From: Gemmatimonadales bacterium
GTDB lineage: Bacteria > Gemmatimonadota > Gemmatimonadetes > Gemmatimonadales > GWC2-71-9
Length of the DNA: 64,000 nt
Direction of reading: 5' to 3'
Assembly: GCA_036500345.1 (NCBI GenBank)
Contig: DASYCE010000012.1
Location: 107,110-171,109, forward strand
The position numbers were made by a program, and so were the translations under genes. The notes under the pieces are model-generated. The model saw only the letters and a program-made list of their open reading frames with translations, did no database searches and was not told the origin of the DNA. Of the stretch, positions 41,744-50,327 are shown piece after piece; the first letter of the stretch is position 1, and every line of letters begins with the position of its first letter.

Positions 41744-42274
41744 ATGCCAAAGTGGTTTAAGGATGTTCTGCTAGTTGTAGCGGTCGCCGGCGCGGCATAT
41801 GGGGTCGCTCGGTTGGTCGTGAAGCACAGCGCGCAAAATGGTGCGGTGGGGACATCTATCAGCAGTATTTCGGTTCAGCGCATGGGCGAAGATTCAGTCA
41901 GCAAGATTCAGTTTGGCAATAGCCCAGTGCTGCTCTATATTTTTGAAGAATCATGCCAATATTGCGAACAGCAAGTCTCCGGCTGGGAGCAATTAGCTAA
42001 TCGTGCTGCGCCATACGCCCGTGTCCTGGCAATTTCAACTCGGCCGCTGATTCCGACATCCGATGCGAAGCTGCTACACACGGATGGCGTCGAGTATGTC
42101 GGCGCCGCCTCCTTCACTTCTCTTCAGAAGCAGTTTGGCATCGCGGGTGTTCCTGTGACGATCGTAATTTCTCGCAGCCATCGAATCCAGGAAGTGCGCA
42201 GCGGTTTGCAGCCTGAGCTATCGCTCGCCGAAATCCTCGATATTGCCAAGCGAGCCAACTCATCTCAGAAGTAG
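41744..42274 (+). CDS. Membrane-anchored thioredoxin-like protein
   Basis: 176 residues, N-terminal membrane helix (about 7-27), then a thioredoxin fold with Cys71-x2-Cys74 (SCQYCEQQ) and cis-proline segment GIAGVPVTIVIS. Resembles TlpA/redoxin proteins that handle periplasmic disulfides. Starts eight bases after the propeller gene stop. The four-Cys peptide at the head of the operon is a natural substrate candidate. Composition is low in GC for this window. Confidence 0.8.
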   Translation: MPKWFKDVLLVVAVAGAAYGVARLVVKHSAQNGAVGTSISSISVQRMGEDSVSKIQFGNSPVLLYIFEESCQYCEQQVSGWEQLANRAAPYARVLAISTRPLIPTSDAKLLHTDGVEYVGAASFTSLQKQFGIAGVPVTIVISRSHRIQEVRSGLQPELSLAEILDIAKRANSSQK

Positions 42275-42431
42275 CCGATTCCATATGGCGCTCCCATGGA
42301 ACTCGGTGGCTTCTCCTTACCATCAGACGTCAGCCTCCGCATCATCGAATCCGCTTCCTTCATCAGGCCGCTGTGCCGTCCCTCTCCTCCGCGGGGCATT
42401 CGGTCCCTCTCACCGTGGCCCGACACGACGA

Positions 42432-43598
42432 CTACCCCACTACCGTCTTTTCGTTCAACACGGCCAGGTACTCCCGGTACGCATACACCCTGTTTCTCAC
42501 TCGTCCAGTCACCTCGTCCACAATCCCCATCTCGCCAAGAAGCTCGAGCGCCGCACTCGCGCTCGGAAAGGACATCTCTGCCGCATCGGCTGCTCGCGAG
42601 ATCGACAGCATCGGCGTCCGCTTCAGCGCCTCGAGGAGTTGCAGCGCCGACCGGCCCCGGCGTTTGATCGGGAGCAGCCGCGCGCAATCTCGTTGGAAAA
42701 GCGCGTTGAGCCGTTCGGCGACAATGACCCCTTCCGTTGCGGTCTCGGCGATCCCTTCGAGAAAGAATACCAGCCACGCTTCCCAGTCTCCCGTCGTCCG
42801 GACGTCGGTGAGCAGGCGGTAGTATTCGTCCCGATGTTCCTTGAGATACAGCGAGAGATACAGCATCGGCTCGCGCAAGACCCTCGCATGACATAGCTGC
42901 AGCGTGATCAGCAGTCGGCCAACGCGGCCGTTGCCATCGAGGAACGGATGAATGGTCTCGAACTGCACGTGCGCCAGTGCTGCTCGCACGAGTTGTGAGA
43001 TCTCCTCCGATCGGCCGTGAATGAACTTCTCCAGCGTCCCGACTGCGTCGGCCACCTCGGTCGGCGGCGGTGGAACAAAAACCGCGTTCCCCGGACGGGT
43101 CCCGCCAATCCAGTTTTGGGTCCTCCGGAACTCTCCGGGATCACTGGTACTGCCGCGGCCGCTTCGCAACAGGATGCCATGCAACTCACGCAGCAGTCGG
43201 CCCGAGAGCGGGAATCCGTCCTGCATCCGGCTGATGCCGTGATTCATCGCGGCGACGTAATTGGCCGTTTCCACCACGTCGTCATTTCCCGGCGGCGCGC
43301 CGGTCTCATCCAGTTCGAAGAGAAGGAGGTCTGACAGCGACGATTGCGTTCCCTCGATCTGCGACGAGAGCACCGCTTCCTTCCTCACGTAGCTGTAGAG
43401 AAAGAGCGACCTGTCAGGAAGGAGGGCGACAACAGCGTCGAGGCGGCCGAGCGAAAGGAGCGCCGGTTCGAACGCTCGCTGGACCGCGCCGTCGAACACG
43501 AGCGGCGGGGCCGGTGGCAGTGGACGAGGGATGAACGCCTTCACCTCTTCGCCGCCAGCAGTCGATTTCTGGTATCGTCCCGTCACCCCGCGCTTCAT
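42432..43598 (-). CDS. Fic domain protein (adenylyltransferase type)
   Basis: 388 residues. N-terminal inhibition motif SSQIEG (78-83, fits the class II (S/T)xxxE(G/N) pattern). Fic core HPFLDGNGRVGR (217-228; His217 catalytic, Asp221, Arg225). A winged-helix-like C-terminal domain follows (about 310-385; ISRAADAAEMSFPSASAALELLGEMGIVDEVTG). Transfers AMP or similar to a hydroxyl side chain, often inside the same cell. Carries its own inhibitory motif, so no separate antitoxin is needed. Upstream region is very AT-rich. Confidence 0.92.
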   Translation of the reverse strand: MKRGVTGRYQKSTAGGEEVKAFIPRPLPPAPPLVFDGAVQRAFEPALLSLGRLDAVVALLPDRSLFLYSYVRKEAVLSSQIEGTQSSLSDLLLFELDETGAPPGNDDVVETANYVAAMNHGISRMQDGFPLSGRLLRELHGILLRSGRGSTSDPGEFRRTQNWIGGTRPGNAVFVPPPPTEVADAVGTLEKFIHGRSEEISQLVRAALAHVQFETIHPFLDGNGRVGRLLITLQLCHARVLREPMLYLSLYLKEHRDEYYRLLTDVRTTGDWEAWLVFFLEGIAETATEGVIVAERLNALFQRDCARLLPIKRRGRSALQLLEALKRTPMLSISRAADAAEMSFPSASAALELLGEMGIVDEVTGRVRNRVYAYREYLAVLNEKTVVG

Positions 43599-43634
43599 CG
43601 ACCCCTGCTATCTGAAAGTTGAAGAACCCTCACT

Positions 43635-43682
43635 CTTATTAAAATATACAGCGTATTTTTTAATAAGCTAGATTCTTATTAA
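43635..43682. promoter_or_regulatory. AT-rich element with three CTTATTAA boxes before the Fic gene
   Basis: CTTATTAAAA at 43635-43644 and its inverse TTTTAATAAG at 43658-43667 form an inverted repeat. A third CTTATTAA is at 43675-43682. It lies 37-84 bases upstream of the Fic start and is the most AT-rich stretch in the window. Confidence 0.65.
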
Positions 43683-43836
43683 GGGTTCGCGACCTCCTCA
43701 GGCAGCAATTTGCGCCGCTTTGTCAGTGCTCCGACGGGCTTCCTCCCATCATTGCCAAGCACCGACGGCTAATCCGATCCCTTCATCCGACCGCCGTTCT
43801 TCCCTCAATACCGCCACCCTCCCTCCTCACCCCGTC

Positions 43837-44250
43837 TGCCTCCTTCAACACGCCGTCGGTGCAACCCGAGAACGCGATCAGTTCCTCCCGCAGCGCGTTG
43901 GTGTCCCTCGCGCGGCCGTCCGTCTCTTCCGCAAGCCGTTGGCCTGACCCGACAAGCCATTCGTCTCCTCCGCAAGCCGTTGGCCTGACCCGACGAGCCA
44001 TCCATCTCTTCCGCAAGCCGTTGGCCGGACCCGACGAGCCGTTTGCCTCACCCGCCGCCGAGTTGGTACACCCCGACACCGCTTTGACCCACCGCCGCAA
44101 CCGATTCGGGTCGTCCGACCACCCGTTTGCCTCTTCCGCAACCCGTTGGCCTCACCCGACGAACCGTTTGCCTCTTCCGCAACCGATCCGTGTCACCGGC
44201 ATTCGAATCTGCCTCGCGCGGCAACTTCACCAGCCATGACACGAGGAGTG
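43837..44250. repeat. Degenerate 41-bp tandem repeat, about ten units
   Basis: Units begin near 43837, 43880, 43921, 43962, 44003, 44044, 44085, 44128, 44169 and 44210. Most spacings are exactly 41. Each unit is two related halves: CTCTTCCGCAAGCCGTT type and CTGACCCGACGAGCCGTT type. Not a multiple of three, so it is not a simple coding repeat. No spacers, so not CRISPR. Confidence 0.85.
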
Positions 44251-44275
44251 GGTTGTCTTTATTCCCGACGTTTAT

Positions 44276-44313
44276 TGTCCGAATTCCAGACAACATGTCC
44301 TGAATTAAGGACA
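44276..44313. promoter_or_regulatory. Two tandem palindromes TGTCC-GAATT-GACA / TGTCCTGAATTAAGGACA
   Basis: First: TGTCCGAATTCCAGACA (44276-44292). Second: TGTCCTGAATTAAGGACA (44296-44313). Starts are 20 bases apart, about two DNA turns. Resembles paired operator sites. Confidence 0.55.
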
Positions 44314-44583
44314 CTTCGTCGGCCGCCCATTTCGTGATTAAACAACACTTCACTACCACCAGAAATGGCGCTACTTCAATCGCCACAACGACTTCGCTGC
44401 TGGCCTCGCACCCCGAAATGATTCTGGCACGCCATTCGCCTCATCCCCTTGCACGGGCGGTGACGCTCACAATCACCCCCGTTTCCCATTCACAATCCCT
44501 GTTTGCGCGCCGCGACGCGCACCTTCTCACCCCTTGGATGGATGGGCCGAACCATGCTCGCAACTACCCGCAGGAAACTCTCG

Positions 44584-45270
44584 ATGTCGGTGCGTTCCCT
44601 CGAATTCTCCCAGGCGCACCCCGACGACGATCCCAGCTATACCGGCGTCGTCACCCAGCTGGCGCAGATCGTCGACCGCGCCACCCTCCTGGAAAAGCAG
44701 GAGGTCCAGGGACACCTCGACGAACACGCCGCGATCGATCGGCGACATACGGTGAACGGCGCGATCGCCGACACGGTGCGTCACATCGCCCGCGTCTGTC
44801 GCGCCGCCGCGGTCATGACGCCCGAGCTGTCGGGCCAGATCCGGGCGATCGGTCGCAACCGGCCGGTCCGCGCCTTCGTTGCGGCAGCGCAGGTGGTCGT
44901 CGACGAGGCGACCGCCAACAAGGATCTCCTCCTCAAGTTCGGCCTCGGCGCCACGACGATCGACGACCTGACGAAGCTCCTCGCCCAATTCCAGAGCGAG
45001 ACGTCGACGTCGCACGTCGGCCGGAACCAGCACTCCGGCGCACACACCGAACTGGATACGCTGATGAGTGAGGCGGTGCTCGCCGTCGGAATCCTCGACG
45101 GACTCAACCGCGCCCGATTCAAGCCGGGTTCGGAAGAACTCGGTGCCTGGAAGAGTGCCACGAACGTTGCCGGTCCCTTCAAGCGGAGCACACCAGTGGC
45201 GTCGCCTCCTGCGCCCACTCCGCCCGCGCCCGCGCCAGCACCTGATCTCGACGCGGCCCGCAAGAAGTAG
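44584..45270 (+). CDS. Protein of unknown function
   Basis: 228 residues from ATG 44584; AGGA lies about nine bases upstream. Predicted mostly helical (MSVRSLEFSQAHPDDDPSYTGVVTQLAQIVDRATLL, then RRHTVNGAIADTVRHIARVCRAAAV) with a proline/alanine-rich tail (PPAPTPPAPAPAPD). No signal peptide or membrane helix. I recall similar hypothetical proteins in Gemmatimonadota and relatives but cannot assign a role. A tandem repeat array and paired palindromes lie upstream. Confidence 0.7.
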   Translation: MSVRSLEFSQAHPDDDPSYTGVVTQLAQIVDRATLLEKQEVQGHLDEHAAIDRRHTVNGAIADTVRHIARVCRAAAVMTPELSGQIRAIGRNRPVRAFVAAAQVVVDEATANKDLLLKFGLGATTIDDLTKLLAQFQSETSTSHVGRNQHSGAHTELDTLMSEAVLAVGILDGLNRARFKPGSEELGAWKSATNVAGPFKRSTPVASPPAPTPPAPAPAPDLDAARKK

Positions 45271-45290
45271 GATCGCGGCGTTCATCGAAG

Positions 45291-45319
45291 AGCCGTCGGG
45301 GGAAACTCCGGCGGCTTTT
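45291..45319 (+). terminator. GNRA-loop terminator after the 44584 gene
   Basis: 11-bp stem AGCCGTCGGGG (45291-45301) and CTCCGGCGGCT (45306-45316), two G-T wobbles, GAAA loop, then TTT. Confidence 0.85.
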
Positions 45320-45389
45320 CGCTTGTCCATCGGGGCCGGCATATTCTACCACGCCTCTTGCCCCATGACACTCACTCACGAGAACGTCG

Positions 45390-45725
45390 ATGCGCACCGT
45401 CCTCCTCCTCTTCTGCTCCAACATCTTCATGACCTTCGCCTGGTACGGCCACCTGCGGAACCTTCAGCACAAACCGCTGATCGTCGCCATCCTGGTGAGC
45501 TGGGGGATCGCCTTTTTCGAATACTCACTGCAGGTCCCCGCCAACCGGATCGGCTACCAGACCTTCACCCTGGCGCAGCTCAAGATCATCCAGGAGATCA
45601 TCACGATGATCGTCTTCGCCGGCTTCGCCTACTGGTACATGAACAAGCCGATCACCCTCAACTACCTCGGCGCGGCGCTCTGCATCGTCGGCGCGGCGTT
45701 CTTCATCTTCAGGCAGCCGGTGTGA
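45390..45725 (+). CDS. DUF486 (DMT-like) small membrane protein
   Basis: 111 residues, four membrane helices. Sequence MTFAWYGHLRNL, VSWGIAFFEYSLQVPANRIGY and LNYLGAALCIVGAAFFIF match DUF486, a half-size relative of drug/metabolite transporters that probably dimerises. Substrate unknown. Converges with the serine hydrolase gene. Confidence 0.92.
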   Translation: MRTVLLLFCSNIFMTFAWYGHLRNLQHKPLIVAILVSWGIAFFEYSLQVPANRIGYQTFTLAQLKIIQEIITMIVFAGFAYWYMNKPITLNYLGAALCIVGAAFFIFRQPV

Positions 45726-45735
45726 TCCCTGGTCG

Positions 45736-47172
45736 CTAGCTCACCGGTTCCACAAGGAACTGCTCGATCTTCCCGTCGGGCATCGTGAACGTCGACAGGT
45801 TGACCTTCTTCCCGCCCGCGAATTCCACCGCAAAGCCCCGGAACGTCATCCCGCCGCGCTGAAAGTTCGATGTCTGGGTCACCGACGAGATCGCGCCGAG
45901 GGGCGCGAGCGACACGCGATAGTCGGCGACGGCGCTCTTGTCGAAATAGAAATTGCAGTTCGCCGTGAAGAGTGAACGGTCGATCGTGCCGCGCTGGAAT
46001 CCGGCGAGGACCTTCCGTGCCAGCGCCTCGGCTGCTGCGGCCCCTGCATTGCTTCCTGCCTCGCTCCCTGCCGCTGGTGCCACGATGCCGAGAATCGCGC
46101 GGCCGATCTGACCCGCGGCGGGACTCGCTTCCTGATTGGTGAGCACGGCCACCGCGATCTTCGTTTCGGGGATCACGTAGTTCGCCGCCACGAATCCGCC
46201 GACTTCTCCGCTATGCGACACGATCTTGCGGCCGTTCCAGGTGCCGATCGAGAATCCGAGCCCGTAATTGCTCGTCTTGCCGCTCTTCAGCTTTGTCGGC
46301 GCCTCCATCTCGGCGTACGACGCGGGCGACAGCAGCGACTGATCGAGCACCGACACGTCCCACTTGAGCAGGTCGGCGACCGGCATCGCGATCTCGCCGT
46401 CGGCGAAGTACCACCCCGGCGCCTCTTCGAGTGCCGGACGAAGCGGGCCGAGCGCGTGGCGGAAGTAGCCGACCGGCTCGAGGAGATTGTGCTGGGTGTC
46501 GAGGTCGATGGTGTTCGGCAGGCCGACCGGATCAAGGACGCGGCGCTTGAGGAACTGCCAGAACGGTTCGCCGGCGACCTTCTGCACGATCAAGCCGACG
46601 ATGTTGTAGTTGGTGTTGCTGTACTGGTACTCGGTCCCGGGTTCGAAGTCGAGCGGCTTCGTTGCCCACTCATGGACGATCTTCTCCGCCGATGTCGCCC
46701 TGGTCCAGTCGGGAATGGTGTAGTCCTGCGGCGCATAATCCTCGTACCCCGACGTGTGCGACATCAGGTTGCGCAGCGTGACTTCGTTCGAACGCGTCAG
46801 TTCGGGGAGCCACTTCGACACCGGATCGTCGATCGAGAGCTTCCCCTCCTGCTGCAGCAGCATCACCGCGGCGACGGTGAACTGCTTCGAGATCGATCCG
46901 ATCGCGTAATGCATTGATGCCCGGGCCGGCACCGGCGGCGAGAGCTTCGCCATCCCGAACGCCCTGGCATACGCGATCCGGCCGTTCATGACGATCCCGA
47001 CCGATGCGCTCGGCACCTTGGTGTCGGCGATCACCTTCTGCACCGCGGCCGCCACCTTCGCGGCTACGTCGGGGGGAAGGGAATCGACCCCCTGCGCAAG
47101 GAGTGCGTGCGGTGCTGCGGCGATTGCCGCCGCTACGAGAACGTATCTGGCGCGACAAATCGAGGTCGGCAT
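45736..47172 (-). CDS. Serine hydrolase, class C beta-lactamase/DD-peptidase fold
   Basis: 478 residues, signal peptide (ends ALLAQG). Catalytic SISK at residues 93-96, YSN at 184-186 and HSG (in IVSHSGEVGG) are the three active-site motifs. C-terminal ~100 residues form an extra beta domain. Probably a peptidase or esterase rather than a resistance enzyme. 90 bp after the ADOP gene stop on the same strand, with TATTAATA in the gap. Confidence 0.9.
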   Translation of the reverse strand: MPTSICRARYVLVAAAIAAAPHALLAQGVDSLPPDVAAKVAAAVQKVIADTKVPSASVGIVMNGRIAYARAFGMAKLSPPVPARASMHYAIGSISKQFTVAAVMLLQQEGKLSIDDPVSKWLPELTRSNEVTLRNLMSHTSGYEDYAPQDYTIPDWTRATSAEKIVHEWATKPLDFEPGTEYQYSNTNYNIVGLIVQKVAGEPFWQFLKRRVLDPVGLPNTIDLDTQHNLLEPVGYFRHALGPLRPALEEAPGWYFADGEIAMPVADLLKWDVSVLDQSLLSPASYAEMEAPTKLKSGKTSNYGLGFSIGTWNGRKIVSHSGEVGGFVAANYVIPETKIAVAVLTNQEASPAAGQIGRAILGIVAPAAGSEAGSNAGAAAAEALARKVLAGFQRGTIDRSLFTANCNFYFDKSAVADYRVSLAPLGAISSVTQTSNFQRGGMTFRGFAVEFAGGKKVNLSTFTMPDGKIEQFLVEPVS

Positions 47173-47262
47173 CTGGCCGGTCCTGGTGAGGGGACGGAAG
47201 ATCAGGCTCCCCTATTAATAACGTTCCGTCCGTGCCACAGAAACCGGTCCCTCGCGCGGGCC

Positions 47263-49935
47263 TCAGTCCGCGCGAAGCACCCTCACCGGATCGACCCGCG
47301 CCGCGCGCCGCGCCGGGGGGACGGTGGCGATCGCCGCCGCAATCGCGAAGAGCGCAAATGCAGTGAGGTACGCGGCGGGGTCGACGGCGTGCACGCCGAA
47401 GAGATACGGCGTCAGGAAATGCCCCAGCCATGCCGCCGCCGGAACGCCGAGCGCGATCCCCCACCCGGCGCCAATCGCCGTTTCGCGGAGCATCAGCGCG
47501 GTGAGCGACCCAGCGCGCGCGCCGAGTGCCACGCGGATCCCGGCCTCGCGAGTGCGGCGTGCCACCGTCCGTGCGATCACGCCGAACATCCCGATCGACG
47601 CCAGCACCGCGCCGATGATGCCGAACAGCGAGCCGAGCAGCGTGCGGTACGATTCCTCGCCGTACGATTTCCCGATCAGCACCGGCGCCTGAGCGATCGA
47701 CTCGGGGGCGACCGACGGATTCACCGACTTGAGCGCGCCGCGGACTGATCGGATCAGTGCATCGGCATCGCCGCGCCCGCGGACCACGAACGTCATCCAG
47801 TCGCCGGCGCGCTCGGCGTCAGGGACGTAGATCATCGGTTCGACGTCCTTCGACAGCCGGGCATACCGGATATCCCCGGCGACGCCGACAATCGTCCAGT
47901 CCTGCCCTTGCCAGTGGACCCGCTGGCCGATCGGCGACGTTCCCGGAAAGTCGCGAGCTGCCTCGGCGCGTGAGATGATCGCGACCGGCTCGGAGCCGAG
48001 CCGATCGTTCGCGTCGAAGGCGCGCCCCAGAGTGATCGGAATCGCCATGGCGTGGAAGTAGTCGTCGAGGACGACGCGCTGCTGCACCGGATGCGCCAGC
48101 GACGGATCGCGGCCAGGGAGATTGAGCGGCGAGCTGCTATACCCGTAGGTGAACGGTGCACCGGTGGCCCCGCTTGCGGCAGTCACGCCCGGAAGCGCAC
48201 GCAGCGCCGCGAGGACCTGGCGGTGGTAGTCGACCACCTTGGCACTGTCGTCCCAGAAGTGCGGCGTCGGAGTCATCTCGGCGATGACGAGGCCGTTCGC
48301 GGTGAACCCGGGATCGACCGACGCGAGCCGCACCAGCGAACGCCCGAGAAGCGACGAGCCGATGAGCATGACCAGCGACAGCGCCACTTCGGCGGCGACC
48401 AGCGCGCGCTGGATGCCGATCTCGCCGCGAGCAGTCTGTCCCGCTCCGATCCGCACCGACGAATGGCGTCCCCACCTGAGCAGCGCGAAGCCGGGAAGAA
48501 TCCCGAACGCGATCCCGGTCACCAGCCCCGCGACCGCGGTGAAGAGGAGTACCCTGCCATCCATGCGAATGTCGGCGAGTCCAGGAATGTTGGGCGGCGC
48601 AAGACGGACGAGCACCTTGGTGAGTCCCCATCCGAGTCCGGCACCAATCACCGCCGCCGCTCCCGCGATCACCAGGCTCTCGGTGAGCAGCTGTCGCGCG
48701 AGCCGCCCCGGTGTGGCGCCGAGTGCCGTGCGCGCGCCGATTTCCGGCTGCCGGCGAGTCGCTTCGCCGAACATCAGCGTCGCGACATTGACACACGCGA
48801 TCAGCAGGAGCAACCCGACCGCGCCGCCGAGGATGATCATCGATGCGCGGATCGAGCCCGTCTGATCTTCCTGCCACGAAATCGCCCGCCCCGATGTGCC
48901 GCCTGCGGTGCCGTGCCACGACACCTTGTCGCTGGTGATGATCGAAGAGACTTCAGCGCTCGCCTGCTGCACCGTCACGCCATCCTTGAGCCGCCCGAGA
49001 CCGACGTAACTGCGATTGTGCTGCGCCGGGATGTCGTCCTTTTCCTGGAATGCCGGGACCCAGACCGATGGCGCGGCCGTTGCCCGATCGAGCCGGATCC
49101 CCGGCGGGAGGACGCCGACGATGGTGTAATTCTTCTCGCCGAGCGTCACGCTGCGTCCGATGACCGCGCTGTCGCCATTGAACCGGCGCTGCCAGATATC
49201 GTACCCGATGTCCGCGACTGCAGGACCGTTGAGGACGTCCTCTCCCGGCCGGAGGACGCGGCCGAGATACGGGTGAATGCCGAGCATCGGGAAGAGCGAG
49301 GCCGTGACGCGCACTGCGACGATCTGCTCGTACGCCTTTCCGTCGCCGAGCATTCCGTCGGTACGACCCCACGCGGCGAGCTCGCTGAATGAATGCGCGC
49401 GCTGCCGTAAGGCCTGATACTCGCTGTTGCCGATCACCACGCGATTCCAGGTGATCGAGCTGGCAACTTCGTGATGCCACCCTTCCTCGACCGCCCAGAT
49501 CGCGACCAGTCGATCGGGATGCGGAAACGGCAGCGGCCGCAGCATGATTCCGTCGGCGACGCTGTACATCGCGGTGGCTGCGCCGATCCCCAGAGCGAGC
49601 GGGAGAATTGCGAGGAGGGCGAACGCCGTCCGCCGCCGCAGGGTGCGCAACGCGAAGTGAATGTCCTGGAGGATGTTGGCGAAATAGCGATGACGACGCA
49701 CGGCATGCTCCCGTTCGGTGGCGAGGACGTGACATTCAGCGGCGACCCGCGACAGATCGTCGAAGCGCGCGCGCGCCAGACGCTCGGCGTCCTCACGCTC
49801 GTAGCCTCGCGCGACGAGCTCGCGGATCCGCATGTCGAGATGGAATTGCAACTCGTCGGCGACCTCGTCGGCTGGTGTCGACTCGAAGATCGGCTCCGGC
49901 AGCGGACGATCACCCGGTTGGCGCGGGTCGCTCAT
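47263..49935 (-). CDS. ADOP family ABC transporter permease
   Basis: 890 residues from ATG 49935, which overlaps the PadR stop (ATGA). N-terminal cytoplasmic segment of the Acidobacterial duplicated-orphan-permease type (DEVADELQFHLDMRIRELVARGYEREDAERLARARF), then two MacB_PCD plus FtsX units (first about 90-470, second about 540-890; blocks ARTALGATPGRLARQLL and AGIRVALGARAGSLTALML). Typically encoded next to PadR. Substrate unknown; no ATPase nearby. Confidence 0.93.
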   Translation of the reverse strand: MSDPRQPGDRPLPEPIFESTPADEVADELQFHLDMRIRELVARGYEREDAERLARARFDDLSRVAAECHVLATEREHAVRRHRYFANILQDIHFALRTLRRRTAFALLAILPLALGIGAATAMYSVADGIMLRPLPFPHPDRLVAIWAVEEGWHHEVASSITWNRVVIGNSEYQALRQRAHSFSELAAWGRTDGMLGDGKAYEQIVAVRVTASLFPMLGIHPYLGRVLRPGEDVLNGPAVADIGYDIWQRRFNGDSAVIGRSVTLGEKNYTIVGVLPPGIRLDRATAAPSVWVPAFQEKDDIPAQHNRSYVGLGRLKDGVTVQQASAEVSSIITSDKVSWHGTAGGTSGRAISWQEDQTGSIRASMIILGGAVGLLLLIACVNVATLMFGEATRRQPEIGARTALGATPGRLARQLLTESLVIAGAAAVIGAGLGWGLTKVLVRLAPPNIPGLADIRMDGRVLLFTAVAGLVTGIAFGILPGFALLRWGRHSSVRIGAGQTARGEIGIQRALVAAEVALSLVMLIGSSLLGRSLVRLASVDPGFTANGLVIAEMTPTPHFWDDSAKVVDYHRQVLAALRALPGVTAASGATGAPFTYGYSSSPLNLPGRDPSLAHPVQQRVVLDDYFHAMAIPITLGRAFDANDRLGSEPVAIISRAEAARDFPGTSPIGQRVHWQGQDWTIVGVAGDIRYARLSKDVEPMIYVPDAERAGDWMTFVVRGRGDADALIRSVRGALKSVNPSVAPESIAQAPVLIGKSYGEESYRTLLGSLFGIIGAVLASIGMFGVIARTVARRTREAGIRVALGARAGSLTALMLRETAIGAGWGIALGVPAAAWLGHFLTPYLFGVHAVDPAAYLTAFALFAIAAAIATVPPARRAARVDPVRVLRAD

Positions 49936-50261
49936 CCCTCGACCTCCAGGAGGCGCGCAACCTCGCGGGCGAAGGCGACCCACTCCCGCTGTTCGGCCTG
50001 GAGGTGGCGTCGTCCCGCGGGGGTGAGCTGGTAGAACTTCGCGGGGCGATCGAGCTCGGAGATCCGGCGATCGCTGCGGACCCAGCCCCGCTTTTCCATC
50101 CGGTACAGCGCGGGATAGAGCGAGCCATCCTCGACCCGCAGGAGATCGCTCGACGTCTCTTCAATCCATCGCGCGATGGCATAGCCGTGGCGCGGCCCCC
50201 AGGTCAGCGTCTTGAGCACCAGAAGTTCGAGGGTCCCGCGAAGGTGGTCGCGCGAAGCCAC
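49932..50261 (-). CDS. PadR family transcriptional regulator
   Basis: 109 residues from GTG 50261 with GGAGG about five bases upstream. Winged helix: ELLVLKTLTWGPRHGYAIARWIEE, VEDGSLYPALYRMEKRGWV. Typical local regulator of ADOP permease genes; coupled by ATGA overlap. Operator not identified, though GTTCGATATATGATAG lies just upstream (50280-50295). Confidence 0.92.
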   Translation of the reverse strand: MASRDHLRGTLELLVLKTLTWGPRHGYAIARWIEETSSDLLRVEDGSLYPALYRMEKRGWVRSDRRISELDRPAKFYQLTPAGRRHLQAEQREWVAFAREVARLLEVEG

Positions 50262-50327
50262 GGAGCCTCCATACCTAGAGTTCGATATATGATAGACACA
50301 TGAGGGGGGAAAAGCGTTGCAGAGGGC

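Larger units (their letters stand above)
43599..44583. other. 985-bp gene-free region: Fic promoter, 41-bp repeat array, paired palindromes
   Basis: No credible protein. Contents are listed separately: CTTATTAA boxes at 43635-43682, tandem array at about 43837-44250, two palindromes at 44276-44313. From 44314 to 44583 the sequence is ordinary and should hold the promoter of the 44584 gene. Confidence 0.7.

Noticed and set aside
42432-43598. Fic toxin with a separate antitoxin gene
   Set aside because: No small upstream gene; the inhibitory motif SSQIEG lies within the Fic protein itself.
43837-44250. CRISPR array
   Set aside because: Units abut with no unique spacers, and no cas gene is present.
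43783-44386. Minus-strand small proteins in the repeat region
   Set aside because: The 41-bp period shifts frame each unit; no ribosome site, and peptides only mirror the repeat.
40300-45300. Prophage or integrated element
   Set aside because: No integrase, att repeats or phage structural genes; only composition and gene content hint at acquisition.
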